DNA of 64,000 nucleotides. Source: Fibrella forsythiae (GTDB lineage: Bacteria; Bacteroidota; Bacteroidia; Cytophagales; Spirosomataceae). The stretch's first letter is position 1. Every line of letters starts with the position of its first letter. The notes beneath the pieces were generated by a model that was given only the letters and a program-made list of their open reading frames with translations, was not told where the DNA came from and did not search any database. The translations under genes and the position numbers were made by a program. The stretch is from NCBI RefSeq assembly GCF_017353175.1, contig NZ_JAFMYW010000002.1:310001-374000 (forward strand), read 5' to 3'. This document shows, in pieces, positions 8,465 to 16,738 of this stretch.

Positions 8465-9299
8465 ACCCATTTCCTGCGACGTGCTGATCAGCCACCTGCC
8501 CGGCTGGCTGACCGACGACCTGTCGACAGCCGAACGGGCGGCCATTGAGGGGCATTTGGCCAACTGCCCTGCCTGTCAGCAGGAACTGGCCACCAGCCGA
8601 CAGCTTTGGCAGCAGATGGGAACCGTGCCTACGCCCCAGCCCGGCCCCCAGGTACGTACCCAGTTCTACGCCATGCTCGACGAATTTGAGGCTGAAGAAA
8701 AAGAGGCTCGCTCAGGTACGTTGTTGGGTCAGTCGGGTGCACTGCGGTGGATCAGGGATCGGTTTTCGCCGAAACTGATCATGCGCCTTGCCTACAGCGC
8801 CCTTTTGCTGGGTGTAGGAGTATTGGTTGGCTATTGGGCGCAACGCCAGCGAACGCCGGAAGTCGCCTACCAGCAGCGGGTCGACACGCTGACGGCGCAG
8901 GTGCAGGAAATGCGTGAGATGATGATGCTTTCACTGCTCGAAAACCCGTCGGCCACGGAGCGGCTGCGGGCGGTGAGCTACACGAAAGACATCGACGATA
9001 CCGATTCGCAGGTGATCGATGCGCTGTTGATGACGTTGAATAACGACCCAAACGTGAATGTACGGTTGGTGACGCTCGAAGCCCTGGCCGACAAAGCGCA
9101 GGACGCCCGGGTACGTGAAGGGCTGGTGCAATCGCTGACCCGGCAGGAGTCGCCGCTGGTGCAGGTAGCCCTGGCCGACGTGATGGTGAAGTTGCAGGAA
9201 AAACGCTCCCTAAAGTCGCTCCGACAATTATTGAAGCAACCGGGCACCAATGAACTGGTAAAAACCAAGCTGGAAAAAACGATCCGGCAACTGTCATGA
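8448..9299 (+). CDS. Anti-sigma factor: zinc-finger (zf-HC2), one membrane helix, HEAT repeats
   Basis: This 283-residue protein begins with an anti-sigma zinc finger (HLANCPACQQ, the H-x3-C-x2-C pattern at about residues 35-42). One membrane helix follows at about 107-127 (YSALLLGVGVLVGYW), then a short coiled stretch and a C-terminal region with HEAT-like alpha repeats (DPNVNVRLVTLEALADKA and following). It overlaps the sigma factor gene, so it should bind that factor in the cytoplasm and release it on an envelope signal. The HEAT part would face the periplasm by helix topology and could be the sensing or protein-binding module. This is an inference from order and topology. Confidence 0.87.
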   Translation: MNTNDKPISCDVLISHLPGWLTDDLSTAERAAIEGHLANCPACQQELATSRQLWQQMGTVPTPQPGPQVRTQFYAMLDEFEAEEKEARSGTLLGQSGALRWIRDRFSPKLIMRLAYSALLLGVGVLVGYWAQRQRTPEVAYQQRVDTLTAQVQEMREMMMLSLLENPSATERLRAVSYTKDIDDTDSQVIDALLMTLNNDPNVNVRLVTLEALADKAQDARVREGLVQSLTRQESPLVQVALADVMVKLQEKRSLKSLRQLLKQPGTNELVKTKLEKTIRQLS

Positions 9300-9437
9300 G
9301 GCAGGGGTTGGGGGCTTGGGTAATAGGTCGTTTTTGTCATTTCTCCTGACGTCGGGATGACAAAAAAACATCTCGCGAAGCAACCTCAAGCCCCCTACCC
9401 TTATCCCCAAGCAATACACTCTTTTCCCCTTTCATTT

Positions 9438-10295
9438 ATGATCAACTTATTCTTCCCCATTCTGATGGGGCTCGTGATTTCCTGTGCCCAATCGGTGGCG
9501 CAATCGACTGAAGACAAGGAGCATATCAGCAAGGAATTTTCCCTGCCGAACAGCGCCAACGCCAGCGTACTGGCCATTTATAACATCAACGGCTTCATCA
9601 AGGTCGAGGGCACGTCGGGTAGCAAGGTGGCCTTCGAGGTTGATAAACGGATGACGGCCAAAACCGCCGATGTGCTGGAGGCGGGCAGGAAGGAATTCAA
9701 ACTCCAGTTCGAGCAGAAAGGCGATACCGTGTTTGCCTACATCATCGAACCGTTCGATTCACGACCAAACCGGAACCGAGAGCGTAACATTCGTGTCGAC
9801 TATGACTTCACGCTCGATTTCACGGTGAAAATCCCGAAAGAGATGAACATCGTGGTCTCGACTATCAACCGGGGCGACGTCACGGTGACCGATGTGGCGG
9901 GTGCGCTGAAGGTCAGCAACATCAACGGGGCCATTAAGATGACCAACGCGCGGGGTAAAACCGAAGCACGAACAATCAACGGCAACGTGGACGCCAACTA
10001 CCCCGCCACTCCGCCTGATCAATCGTCGTACTACACCCTCAATGGGAATATCAACGTAACGTACCCAGCGAATCTGTCGGCTGATCTGCGTTTTAAAACG
10101 TTCCAGGGCGAGTTCTACACCGATTACCCGGAGGCAACCATGCTGCCCGTTGAGGTGACGAAAAACAAAGAGCAGAAAGGCGACAAGACCGTCTATAAGC
10201 TCGACAAATCAACGGCCGTTCGCATCGGTAATGGGGGCAAAACCCTGCGCTTCGAAACGTTTAACGGAAATGTATACATCAAAAAACAATCGTGA
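9438..10295 (+). CDS. Exported DUF4097-family beta-helix-like protein (first copy)
   Basis: This roughly 285-residue protein starts at the ATG at 9438, which gives a clean signal peptide (INLFFPILMGLVISCAQSVA); an upstream in-frame ATG at 9357 only adds a non-conserved leader. The body shows DUF4097-type repetition with short strands such as LKVSNINGAIKMTNARG and EARTINGNVDA. The repeated NING motif is typical of these putative adhesin-like beta proteins, often encoded with sigma/anti-sigma pairs. Function is unknown. It lies 138 bp after the anti-sigma gene and abuts the second copy. Confidence 0.82.
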   Translation: MINLFFPILMGLVISCAQSVAQSTEDKEHISKEFSLPNSANASVLAIYNINGFIKVEGTSGSKVAFEVDKRMTAKTADVLEAGRKEFKLQFEQKGDTVFAYIIEPFDSRPNRNRERNIRVDYDFTLDFTVKIPKEMNIVVSTINRGDVTVTDVAGALKVSNINGAIKMTNARGKTEARTINGNVDANYPATPPDQSSYYTLNGNINVTYPANLSADLRFKTFQGEFYTDYPEATMLPVEVTKNKEQKGDKTVYKLDKSTAVRIGNGGKTLRFETFNGNVYIKKQS

Positions 10296-10300
10296 ATCCA

Positions 10301-11122
10301 ATGATTAATTCATTCATACGCATTGCCCTGTTGCTGGGAATAACTGCAACGCCCTTGCTCGCCCAGAATGACGTGAAGGAGCAACTCGTTGTTCCGCTCA
10401 CAGACCCCGGTAAAACCGGTTCGCTGAACGTCGATCTGATCAACGGCTTCATCCACGTGGTTGGCTATTCGGGGAAGGACATTGTCATCGACGCGGCAAC
10501 ATCGGGCCGGCAACGTACCCAGAACAACGACCAGCCTGCCGGGGGGATGCGCCGCATCTCGGGCGGCAATTCTTTCGACATAACCGCCGAGGAAAAGAAC
10601 AATGCCGTGAAGGTACATTCGGGGAGCCATCAGAAAGCGGTGAACCTGACCATCAAAGTGCCGCAGCGGTTTTCGCTGAAACTGCACACGATCAACAACG
10701 GCGACATCACGGTGGAAAACGTGACGGGCGAGCTGGAAATCAACAACATCAACGGGGCTATTGAGCTGACGAACATCAACGGTTCGGCGGTGGCGCAGAC
10801 GGTGAATGGCGATCTGAAAGCCACGTTCCGTGATGTCGACAACAAAACACCGATGGCCTTTTCGACCCTGAACGGCAAGGTAGACGTGACCTTCCCGGCG
10901 TCGGTAAAGGCCAACGTGAAGCTCAAGTCAGACATGGGCGACGTCTATAGCGACTTCGATATCGATGTAGATAAGAGCCAGCCTAAAGCGACGCGTTCGA
11001 GCCAGTCGGGCATGTACCGCGTCACGGTCGACGATTGGGTGTATGGCAAGATCAACAACGGCGGCCCCGAGGTGATGATGAAGACCATGCAGGGCAGTAT
11101 CTACATCCGGAAGGCGAAGTAG
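10301..11122 (+). CDS. Exported DUF4097-family protein (second copy)
   Basis: This is a 273-residue paralogue of the preceding gene, with a signal peptide MINSFIRIALLLGITATPLL and the same NING-rich strand repeats (LEINNINGAIELTNINGSAV, QTVNGDLKA). I start it at the ATG at 10301; a GTG at 10292 overlaps the previous stop and would add three residues. Both proteins end with a similar strand (GSIYIRKAK here, GNVYIKKQS in the first copy), so they arose by tandem duplication. The pair sits between a sigma/anti-sigma module and two permeases and probably acts in the periplasm or at the outer membrane as part of an envelope response. Confidence 0.82.
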   Translation: MINSFIRIALLLGITATPLLAQNDVKEQLVVPLTDPGKTGSLNVDLINGFIHVVGYSGKDIVIDAATSGRQRTQNNDQPAGGMRRISGGNSFDITAEEKNNAVKVHSGSHQKAVNLTIKVPQRFSLKLHTINNGDITVENVTGELEINNINGAIELTNINGSAVAQTVNGDLKATFRDVDNKTPMAFSTLNGKVDVTFPASVKANVKLKSDMGDVYSDFDIDVDKSQPKATRSSQSGMYRVTVDDWVYGKINNGGPEVMMKTMQGSIYIRKAK

Positions 11123-11137
11123 GCGTGGGGCCTAGCT

Positions 11138-11218
11138 CGCGAAGCACTACAGCGCGAAGCACTCCTACGCAACGCTAAACCTACTTCCTGCATCCTTGTA
11201 ATGAATTGACCGGTCAAT
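11138..11218. promoter_or_regulatory. Direct repeat and 14-bp palindrome before permease 2
   Basis: The word CGCGAAGCACT occurs at 11138-11148 and again at 11153-11163. A perfect palindrome ATTGACCGGTCAAT spans 11205-11218, 43 bp before the permease start, and could be an operator. The shared control region of the other permeases is absent here, which fits this permease being read with the upstream sigma-factor operon or under its own regulator. Confidence 0.4.
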
Positions 11219-11260
11219 CGTCTTGGCAGTAGATCATTTCCTCAACCCTTACTCAACGTT

Positions 11261-13618
11261 ATGTTCCGCAACTACATCAAGATCGCCTGGCGTAACATTG
11301 TCAAAAGCAAGACGTTTTCGCTCATCAATGTGCTCGGGCTGGCCCTGGGCATGACCTGCAGCCTGCTGATCCTGTTGTGGGTGAACGACGAACGGAGCAT
11401 CAATAAATTCCACGTCAACGGGCCGCGCCTGTATCAGGTTTTTGAGAATCAGAAATGGACGGGCAACGAAGTCAGCACCACGTCGGCCACACCGGGACCG
11501 CTGGCACCTGCGCTGAAAGCCGAGATTCCGGAGATCGACAAAACCGTGAAGATCACCTGGGAGGAAGAACATCTGCTGACGGTGGGCGAGAAAGCTTACA
11601 AAGAGAAAGGCCGCTATGCCAGTGCCGATCTGTTCCAGCTTTTCACGTTTCCGCTTAGCCACGGTAACCCGAAAACGGCCATTGTCGGCGCTACGTCCAT
11701 CGTTATTTCGGAGAAGGCGGCGCTGAAATTCTTCGGCACCACCAACGTGCTGGGACGCGTCATCAAGTTCGACAATAAGGAGAACCGGCAGATCACGGGC
11801 GTCATGCGTGACATTCCCGAAACCTCCACGCTGAAATTCGATTTCGTGTTGCCGCTGGGGCCTCACGAAACGAAAAACGAATGGATGAACAAGTGGGAAA
11901 ACAACGGCATCCGCACGTTTGCCCTGCTTCATCCAGCCGCCAGTCCGGACCGGGTCAATGCCAAGATCCTGAACATGGTGCAGCAGCACGAGAAGAAGGT
12001 GACTACGATCACTACCTTCCTGTTTCCGTTTGAAGACACGTACCTGTACTCGAAATTCACCAACGGCCAGCGCGACGGTGGCCGCATCGAGTACGTGCGA
12101 CTATTTACGGTCGTGGCCATTTTTATCCTGATCATCGCCTGCATCAATTTCATGAATCTGGCCACGGCGCGATCGGCCAAACGCGCCAAGGAAGTGGGCA
12201 TTCGGAAAGTCGTGGGTGCTGAGCGCATGTATCTGGTTGGTCAATTCATCGGCGAGGCGATACTCACGGCGGGCATGGCGCTGGTGTTTGCCGTGGTGCT
12301 GGTACAACTCCTGCTCCCGGCTTTTAATCGGCTGACCGAGAAGCAGATCACGATCCACTACGCCGACCCGATCTACTGGCTGACGTTACTGGGGCTGGCG
12401 CTGATTACGGGTATTATCTCGGGCAGCTACCCGGCCCTGTTCCTGTCGTCATTGCAACCGGTGCGTATTCTGAAAGGCACACTGCGGTTCAACGCCGGGG
12501 CTGTGCTCTTCCGGCAGGGGCTTGTCGTTTTCCAGTTTGCGCTGTCGTTGCTGCTCATCATCGGTACGTTGATTGCCGGTCGGCAGGTCGATTTTATCCG
12601 CACGAAAAACCTGGGCCTCGACCGCGAAAACGTGGTGTATATGGCGCTGGAAGGCGATTTGCCGAAGCAATATGAGTCGTTCAAGCAGGAACTGCTGCAA
12701 TCGCCCGGCATTCAGGATGTGAGCGCGTCGGGTTCTGATCCGATGGAAATCGGCAACTCGACGATTGGCGTGGAATGGACGGGTAAAGATCCGGCCGACA
12801 AGACGCTGTTTACGCAGATGCCGGTCGGCTATGATTTTCTGAGCACCATGAAAGTGAAGCTGCTCGACGGACGCGACTTCTCGAAAAATATCGTCACTGA
12901 CACAACCAATTACCTGATAAACGAAGAGGCTGCGCGGCGAATGGGCATGAAAAACCCGGTTGGTCAGTACCTGAAGTTCTGGCAAAAGCCGGGTAAGATC
13001 GTCGGCCTGGTGAAGAACTTCCACCTCAACTCGCTACGCGTGGCCATTGAACCGCTGATTCTGCGCCTCGACACTACCTACAGTAGCACACTGCTGGTAC
13101 GTACCCGGCCTGGTCAAACCGAGAAAGCCCTGGCGAGTATGCGGCAGCTGACGAAGAAGTACAACCCGGCGTACCCGTTCGATTATCAGTTTGCCGATGA
13201 GAGTTTCGAGAAGCAGTACAAGAGCGAAACCCTGATTGGTAAGCTGGCCAACTACTTCGCCATTCTGGCCATCTTCATCGCCTGCCTCGGCCTGTTCGGA
13301 CTAGCCATGTTCACCGCTGAACAGCGAACGAAAGAGATTGGTGTACGGAAAGTGCTGGGAGCCAGCGTGCCGAACATTGTGGCGTTGCTCAGTAAAGATT
13401 TCCTGCGGCTGGTACTGATCGCCATACTGCTGGCCTCACCCGTTGCCTGGTACGCGATGAGCCAGTGGCTGCTCGACTTCAAGTACCGCATCGACATCGA
13501 CTGGTGGGTGTTCGCCCTTGCCGGTACGATAGCCATTGCCATCGCCTTATTTACCGTCAGCTTTCAAAGCATCAAAGCTGCCCTGATGGACCCCGTGAAG
13601 AGCTTACGAAGTGAGTGA
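11261..13618 (+). CDS. MacB/FtsX-type permease without prefix domain (permease 2)
   Basis: This 785-residue permease starts directly at the membrane part: MFRNYIKIAWRNIVKSK is followed by a first helix at about residues 18-42. The coupling loops are RSAKRAKEVGIRKVVGA (about residues 305-320) and EQRTKEIGVRKVLGAS, and it ends SLRSE. It has no PadR gene and no soluble prefix, and comes after the DUF4097 pair with a 138-bp gap. It is followed at 13802 by a related permease, so the two may form one functional pair that borrows an ATPase from elsewhere. Its closest relatives in this window by eye are permeases 8 and 6. The transported or extracted substrate is unknown. Confidence 0.9.
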   Translation: MFRNYIKIAWRNIVKSKTFSLINVLGLALGMTCSLLILLWVNDERSINKFHVNGPRLYQVFENQKWTGNEVSTTSATPGPLAPALKAEIPEIDKTVKITWEEEHLLTVGEKAYKEKGRYASADLFQLFTFPLSHGNPKTAIVGATSIVISEKAALKFFGTTNVLGRVIKFDNKENRQITGVMRDIPETSTLKFDFVLPLGPHETKNEWMNKWENNGIRTFALLHPAASPDRVNAKILNMVQQHEKKVTTITTFLFPFEDTYLYSKFTNGQRDGGRIEYVRLFTVVAIFILIIACINFMNLATARSAKRAKEVGIRKVVGAERMYLVGQFIGEAILTAGMALVFAVVLVQLLLPAFNRLTEKQITIHYADPIYWLTLLGLALITGIISGSYPALFLSSLQPVRILKGTLRFNAGAVLFRQGLVVFQFALSLLLIIGTLIAGRQVDFIRTKNLGLDRENVVYMALEGDLPKQYESFKQELLQSPGIQDVSASGSDPMEIGNSTIGVEWTGKDPADKTLFTQMPVGYDFLSTMKVKLLDGRDFSKNIVTDTTNYLINEEAARRMGMKNPVGQYLKFWQKPGKIVGLVKNFHLNSLRVAIEPLILRLDTTYSSTLLVRTRPGQTEKALASMRQLTKKYNPAYPFDYQFADESFEKQYKSETLIGKLANYFAILAIFIACLGLFGLAMFTAEQRTKEIGVRKVLGASVPNIVALLSKDFLRLVLIAILLASPVAWYAMSQWLLDFKYRIDIDWWVFALAGTIAIAIALFTVSFQSIKAALMDPVKSLRSE

Positions 13619-13645
13619 TAAGATAACATTAATGCCTTTGCTGTA

Positions 13646-13758
13646 GGCTTCGCGCTGTATGTTGCTTTCGCTGGGCCCTTCGACTAGGCCGGTCCGCCGC
13701 TCGCCGAATCGGTGCGGTCTCCAACAGGCTCAGCGAAAGCAACATACAGCGCGAAGCC
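13646..13758. repeat. Long inverted repeat (28-nt arms), dispersed hairpin family
   Basis: The arms 13646-13673 and 13731-13758 are exact reverse complements, beginning GGCTTCGCGCTGTATGTTGC. The 57-nt loop contains GGCCCTTCGACTAG, the reverse complement of the loop word of the 5211 element. The element lies between permeases 2 and 3 and could limit read-through. Confidence 0.85.
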
Positions 13759-13801
13759 GCCCCCAACCCTACGCCCCACGCTTTAATCCCCCCTTTCCAC
13801 A

Positions 13802-16222
13802 ATGCTCCAGAACTATGTAAAAATCGCGTGGCGGAATCTGCTGCGTCACAAGGCGTTTTCGGCCATCAACCTCGTTGGGCTGGCTATTGGTATGGCGGCT
13901 TGTCTGCTCATCCTGCAATACGTCGCGTTTGAGCTGAGCTTCGATAATTTCCACGAGAAAGGCGACCGTATCTACCGCGTCCGGCAGGATCGGTATGATG
14001 CCGGGAAGCTAAGCACCGAGTGGGTATCGGGTGCCTATGCCGTAGGTAATTCGTTCAAGGATGCCTTCAATGAAATCGAAGATTACGTGAAGGTGGTCGG
14101 AAGCGGGTCGGTGGTAGCCGAGGTGCAGGGTGGTGAGCAGGTGAAGATCGAGAAAGTGTATTTCGCCAGCAAAGCGTTCTTTACCGTGTTTTCGTATCCG
14201 CTGATTGTCGGTGATGCGCGCACTGCTCTGACTGAGCCGAACACCGTTGTGTTGTCAGAAACGGTGGCGACCAAGCTGTTTGGTAGTGCTTCGCCATTAG
14301 GGAAAACCATTCGGGTCAATAGCAAGCAGGCCGTGAAAGTGACCGGCGTGTACGCAGATTTTCCCGTCAATTCGCACATGAAGCCCGATCTGCTGCGTTC
14401 GTACGCCACCTACCTAAAAGACATGGGCCCCGACAACAACCCTGAAACAGCCTGGACTTGGGACGGTTGCCTGACGTACCTGCTGCTACGCCCCGGCACC
14501 GATCCACAGGCGCTGACCGCCAAGTTCCCGCGGGTCGTCGACAAGCTGGTTGGTGCCGAGCTGAAAAAATACAATGCGGCGGCGATCTATACCCTGCAAC
14601 CCCTGCGCGATATTCACCTGTATTCGCACTACATCGGCGAGACTGAACCAAATGGCGACGGCAAAACAACGTACCTGCTGCTCGGAATCGCCTTTTTTAT
14701 TGTCATCATTGCCTGGGTTAATTACGTAAACATCGCCACGGCGCGGGCCATCAATCGGGCTAAAGAAGTGGGTGTTCGTAAGGCCGTGGGGTCGCAGCGG
14801 AGTCAGTTGGTGAAGCAGTTCATGGTCGAGTCATTTCTCCTCAACGGCCTGGCCGTGGGGCTGGCATTTATCCTGGTACTGATTACCATTCCGGCGTTCA
14901 ACAGCCTGTCGGGCCAGCATCTGACGTTTTCGTTGCTGGCCAGTGCCCGTTTCTGGCTGGCGTTGCTGGGGCTGTTCGTGGTGGGTACGTTCCTGTCGGG
15001 CATGTACCCCGCTTTTGTGCTGTCGGGTTTCCGGCCGGTGGTGGTGCTCAAAGGGCGGATGGTGAATACGCGGCAGGGAGTCTTACTGCGAAAGGGGCTG
15101 GTCGTGTTCCAGTTTGGGGCGTCGCTCTTCTTGCTGGTGGGCACCATGGCCGTTTTCCGGCAGATCCAGTTCATGCGCGAGCAGAAGCTGGGGCTGAATA
15201 TCGACCAGACACTGGTGATCCGGCCGCCGATTGTCCGCAACGATTCGACCTACATGAGCCAGATGAAATCGTTTAAAGACGAGTTGCTGCGGCAGTCGGC
15301 CATTCGGAGCATCACGGCTTCCACGTCGATTCCCGGTGAGCCGGTGGGCTGGAATGCGGGCGGTATTCGCCTGAAAGGGCAGGATGAAAGCAAGGCCAAG
15401 CAATACCGCGTCATCGGCGTCGACTACGATTACATGGACGCCTACGGGCTGAAACTGGTGGCGGGTCGCAACTTCGCCAGGAGTTTCGGTACCGATCCGG
15501 CGGCGGTGATCTTCAATAAAATGGCTATTGCCCAACTGGGTTTCTCGAATCCAGCCGAGGCCATTGGCAAAGAGATTGAGTTCTGGGGCAAGACCTATAC
15601 CGTAGTCGGTGTGGTCGCTGATTTTCACCAGCAATCGTTGCGTGAAGCGTTTGAGCCGCTTATTCTCCGCCTGATTCCCGACGTGCAGGGCTTCTTCTCT
15701 GTGAAAATGGCACCGGCCGAATCAGCCAAAACCATCGCGACGCTCCAATCGGCCTGGAATCAGTTTTTCCCCGGTAACCCGTTCGAGTACTTCTTCCTCG
15801 ATGAACATTTCGCCGATCAGTACCGCGCCGATCAGCGGTTTGGTCAGGTGTTTGGCTTCTTCACCGGGCTGGCCATTCTGGTGGCGTGTCTGGGTCTGTT
15901 CGGGCTGGCGTCGTTCACCACCACACAGCGCACCAAGGAGATCGGTATCCGCAAAGCATTGGGTGCGTCGGTGGGGGAGATCCTGCAGCTGCTCTACCAG
16001 GAATTTGCCGTACTGGTCGCCATTTCCTTTGTCGTGGCGGCACCGCTAGCCTGGTTTGCCATTGCCAGCTGGCGAACCAGTTATGCCTTCCGGGCCGACC
16101 TGAATGGCTGGCTCTTTATCGTGCCGTTTGTAGCGGTACTGGTCATCGCCCTGCTAACGGTCAGTTTCCAGACCATCAAAGCCGCCCTGATGAATCCGGT
16201 AAAATCATTGCAGAGCGAGTAA
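13802..16222 (+). CDS. MacB/FtsX-type permease without prefix domain (permease 3)
   Basis: This 806-residue permease begins MLQNYVKIAWRNLLRHKAFS and has its first helix at about residues 20-42. The first FtsX loop reads RAINRAKEVGVRKAVGS and the second TTQRTKEIGIRKALGASV. It ends SLQSE, a one-residue departure from the SLRSE end of most copies. Unlike most copies it has KA rather than KV in both loops (RKAVG, RKALG). There is no PadR gene and no shared control box before it; it probably depends on transcription from the operon beginning at the sigma factor, or on a promoter I cannot see. A perfect palindromic terminator lies about 100 bp past its stop. Confidence 0.9.
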   Translation: MLQNYVKIAWRNLLRHKAFSAINLVGLAIGMAACLLILQYVAFELSFDNFHEKGDRIYRVRQDRYDAGKLSTEWVSGAYAVGNSFKDAFNEIEDYVKVVGSGSVVAEVQGGEQVKIEKVYFASKAFFTVFSYPLIVGDARTALTEPNTVVLSETVATKLFGSASPLGKTIRVNSKQAVKVTGVYADFPVNSHMKPDLLRSYATYLKDMGPDNNPETAWTWDGCLTYLLLRPGTDPQALTAKFPRVVDKLVGAELKKYNAAAIYTLQPLRDIHLYSHYIGETEPNGDGKTTYLLLGIAFFIVIIAWVNYVNIATARAINRAKEVGVRKAVGSQRSQLVKQFMVESFLLNGLAVGLAFILVLITIPAFNSLSGQHLTFSLLASARFWLALLGLFVVGTFLSGMYPAFVLSGFRPVVVLKGRMVNTRQGVLLRKGLVVFQFGASLFLLVGTMAVFRQIQFMREQKLGLNIDQTLVIRPPIVRNDSTYMSQMKSFKDELLRQSAIRSITASTSIPGEPVGWNAGGIRLKGQDESKAKQYRVIGVDYDYMDAYGLKLVAGRNFARSFGTDPAAVIFNKMAIAQLGFSNPAEAIGKEIEFWGKTYTVVGVVADFHQQSLREAFEPLILRLIPDVQGFFSVKMAPAESAKTIATLQSAWNQFFPGNPFEYFFLDEHFADQYRADQRFGQVFGFFTGLAILVACLGLFGLASFTTTQRTKEIGIRKALGASVGEILQLLYQEFAVLVAISFVVAAPLAWFAIASWRTSYAFRADLNGWLFIVPFVAVLVIALLTVSFQTIKAALMNPVKSLQSE

Positions 16223-16272
16223 GGATTGGCCATTTCAGATGCGCTGGTAGCCACTTTCCGCTGTCCATCAGC

Positions 16273-16379
16273 GTACGGATTTCTGTCCGATTCTGGACAA
16301 TTTACTGTCGGTCAACTTGCTGAAAAGGGCTTATTCTGCGCAGAATAAGCCCTTTTTGCTTATTGGCAACGCATTTGTT
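16273..16379 (+). promoter_or_regulatory. Shared permease control region (permease 4 unit)
   Basis: GTACG at 16273-16277, TGTCC at 16284-16288 and GGACA at 16295-16299 form the half-site array, with spacers of 6 and 6 nt. The TGGCA-N5-TTTG element is at 16364-16379, with 64 nt between, and 32 nt remain to the PadR ATG. The terminator of the previous permease lies inside the 64-nt spacer, so the half-site array sits in the upstream gene's 3' region, as an enhancer-type site would tolerate. Confidence 0.6.
16323..16357 (+). terminator. Perfect 34-bp palindrome with T-tract, intrinsic terminator
   Basis: Positions 16323-16356 form an uninterrupted palindrome (arm AAAAGGGCTTATTCTGC) that ends in a run of five T. 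It is about 100 bp after the stop of permease 3 and directly before the PadR promoter element. Confidence 0.85.
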
Positions 16380-16411
16380 GTACAAATACATATCTAATAA
16401 GCGCTGCTGGC

Positions 16412-16738
16412 ATGAAAGGAACGTACCTGGGTGAATTTGAAGAGGTGGTTTTGCTGGCCGTAGCCATCCGGTCGGGCGATGCCTACGGGGTGGCTGTCGT
16501 CAATGAGATCGAGCAGCAGATGGGGCGGTCAGTTAGTCTGGGGGCGGTGCATTCGGCGCTGAACCGGCTTCAGGAGAAAGGACTGGTCGACTCTGAGCTG
16601 GGCGGAGCCACGGCCGAACGGGGTGGCCGTCGGAAGCGCCTCTATACCGTAACGGCCTATGGGCGTCGGGCGCTGGAAGAGGTTCGGCAACTGCGTAATC
16701 AGATGTGGGCAGCCATTCCTCAAACCACCTGGTCATGA
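16412..16738 (+). CDS. PadR-family transcriptional regulator
   Basis: This 108-residue winged-helix regulator begins MKGTYLGEFEEVVLLAVAI and carries AYGVAVVNEIEQQMGRS, VHSALNRLQEKGLV and the wing ERGGRRKRLY. Its stop overlaps the start of the permease as ATGA (16735-16738), so translation of the two is coupled. The gene is the first of a unit that includes permeases 4 and 5. It lacks the longer C-terminal dimerisation part of larger PadR proteins; length fits the short subfamily found throughout this window. Control region: 16273-16379. Confidence 0.93.
   Translation: MKGTYLGEFEEVVLLAVAIRSGDAYGVAVVNEIEQQMGRSVSLGAVHSALNRLQEKGLVDSELGGATAERGGRRKRLYTVTAYGRRALEEVRQLRNQMWAAIPQTTWS

Noticed and set aside
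11224-11240. TGGCA before permease 2 as a ninth control element
   Set aside because: The downstream TTTG at the right spacing is missing (the sequence reads TCATTT) and there is no half-site array upstream.
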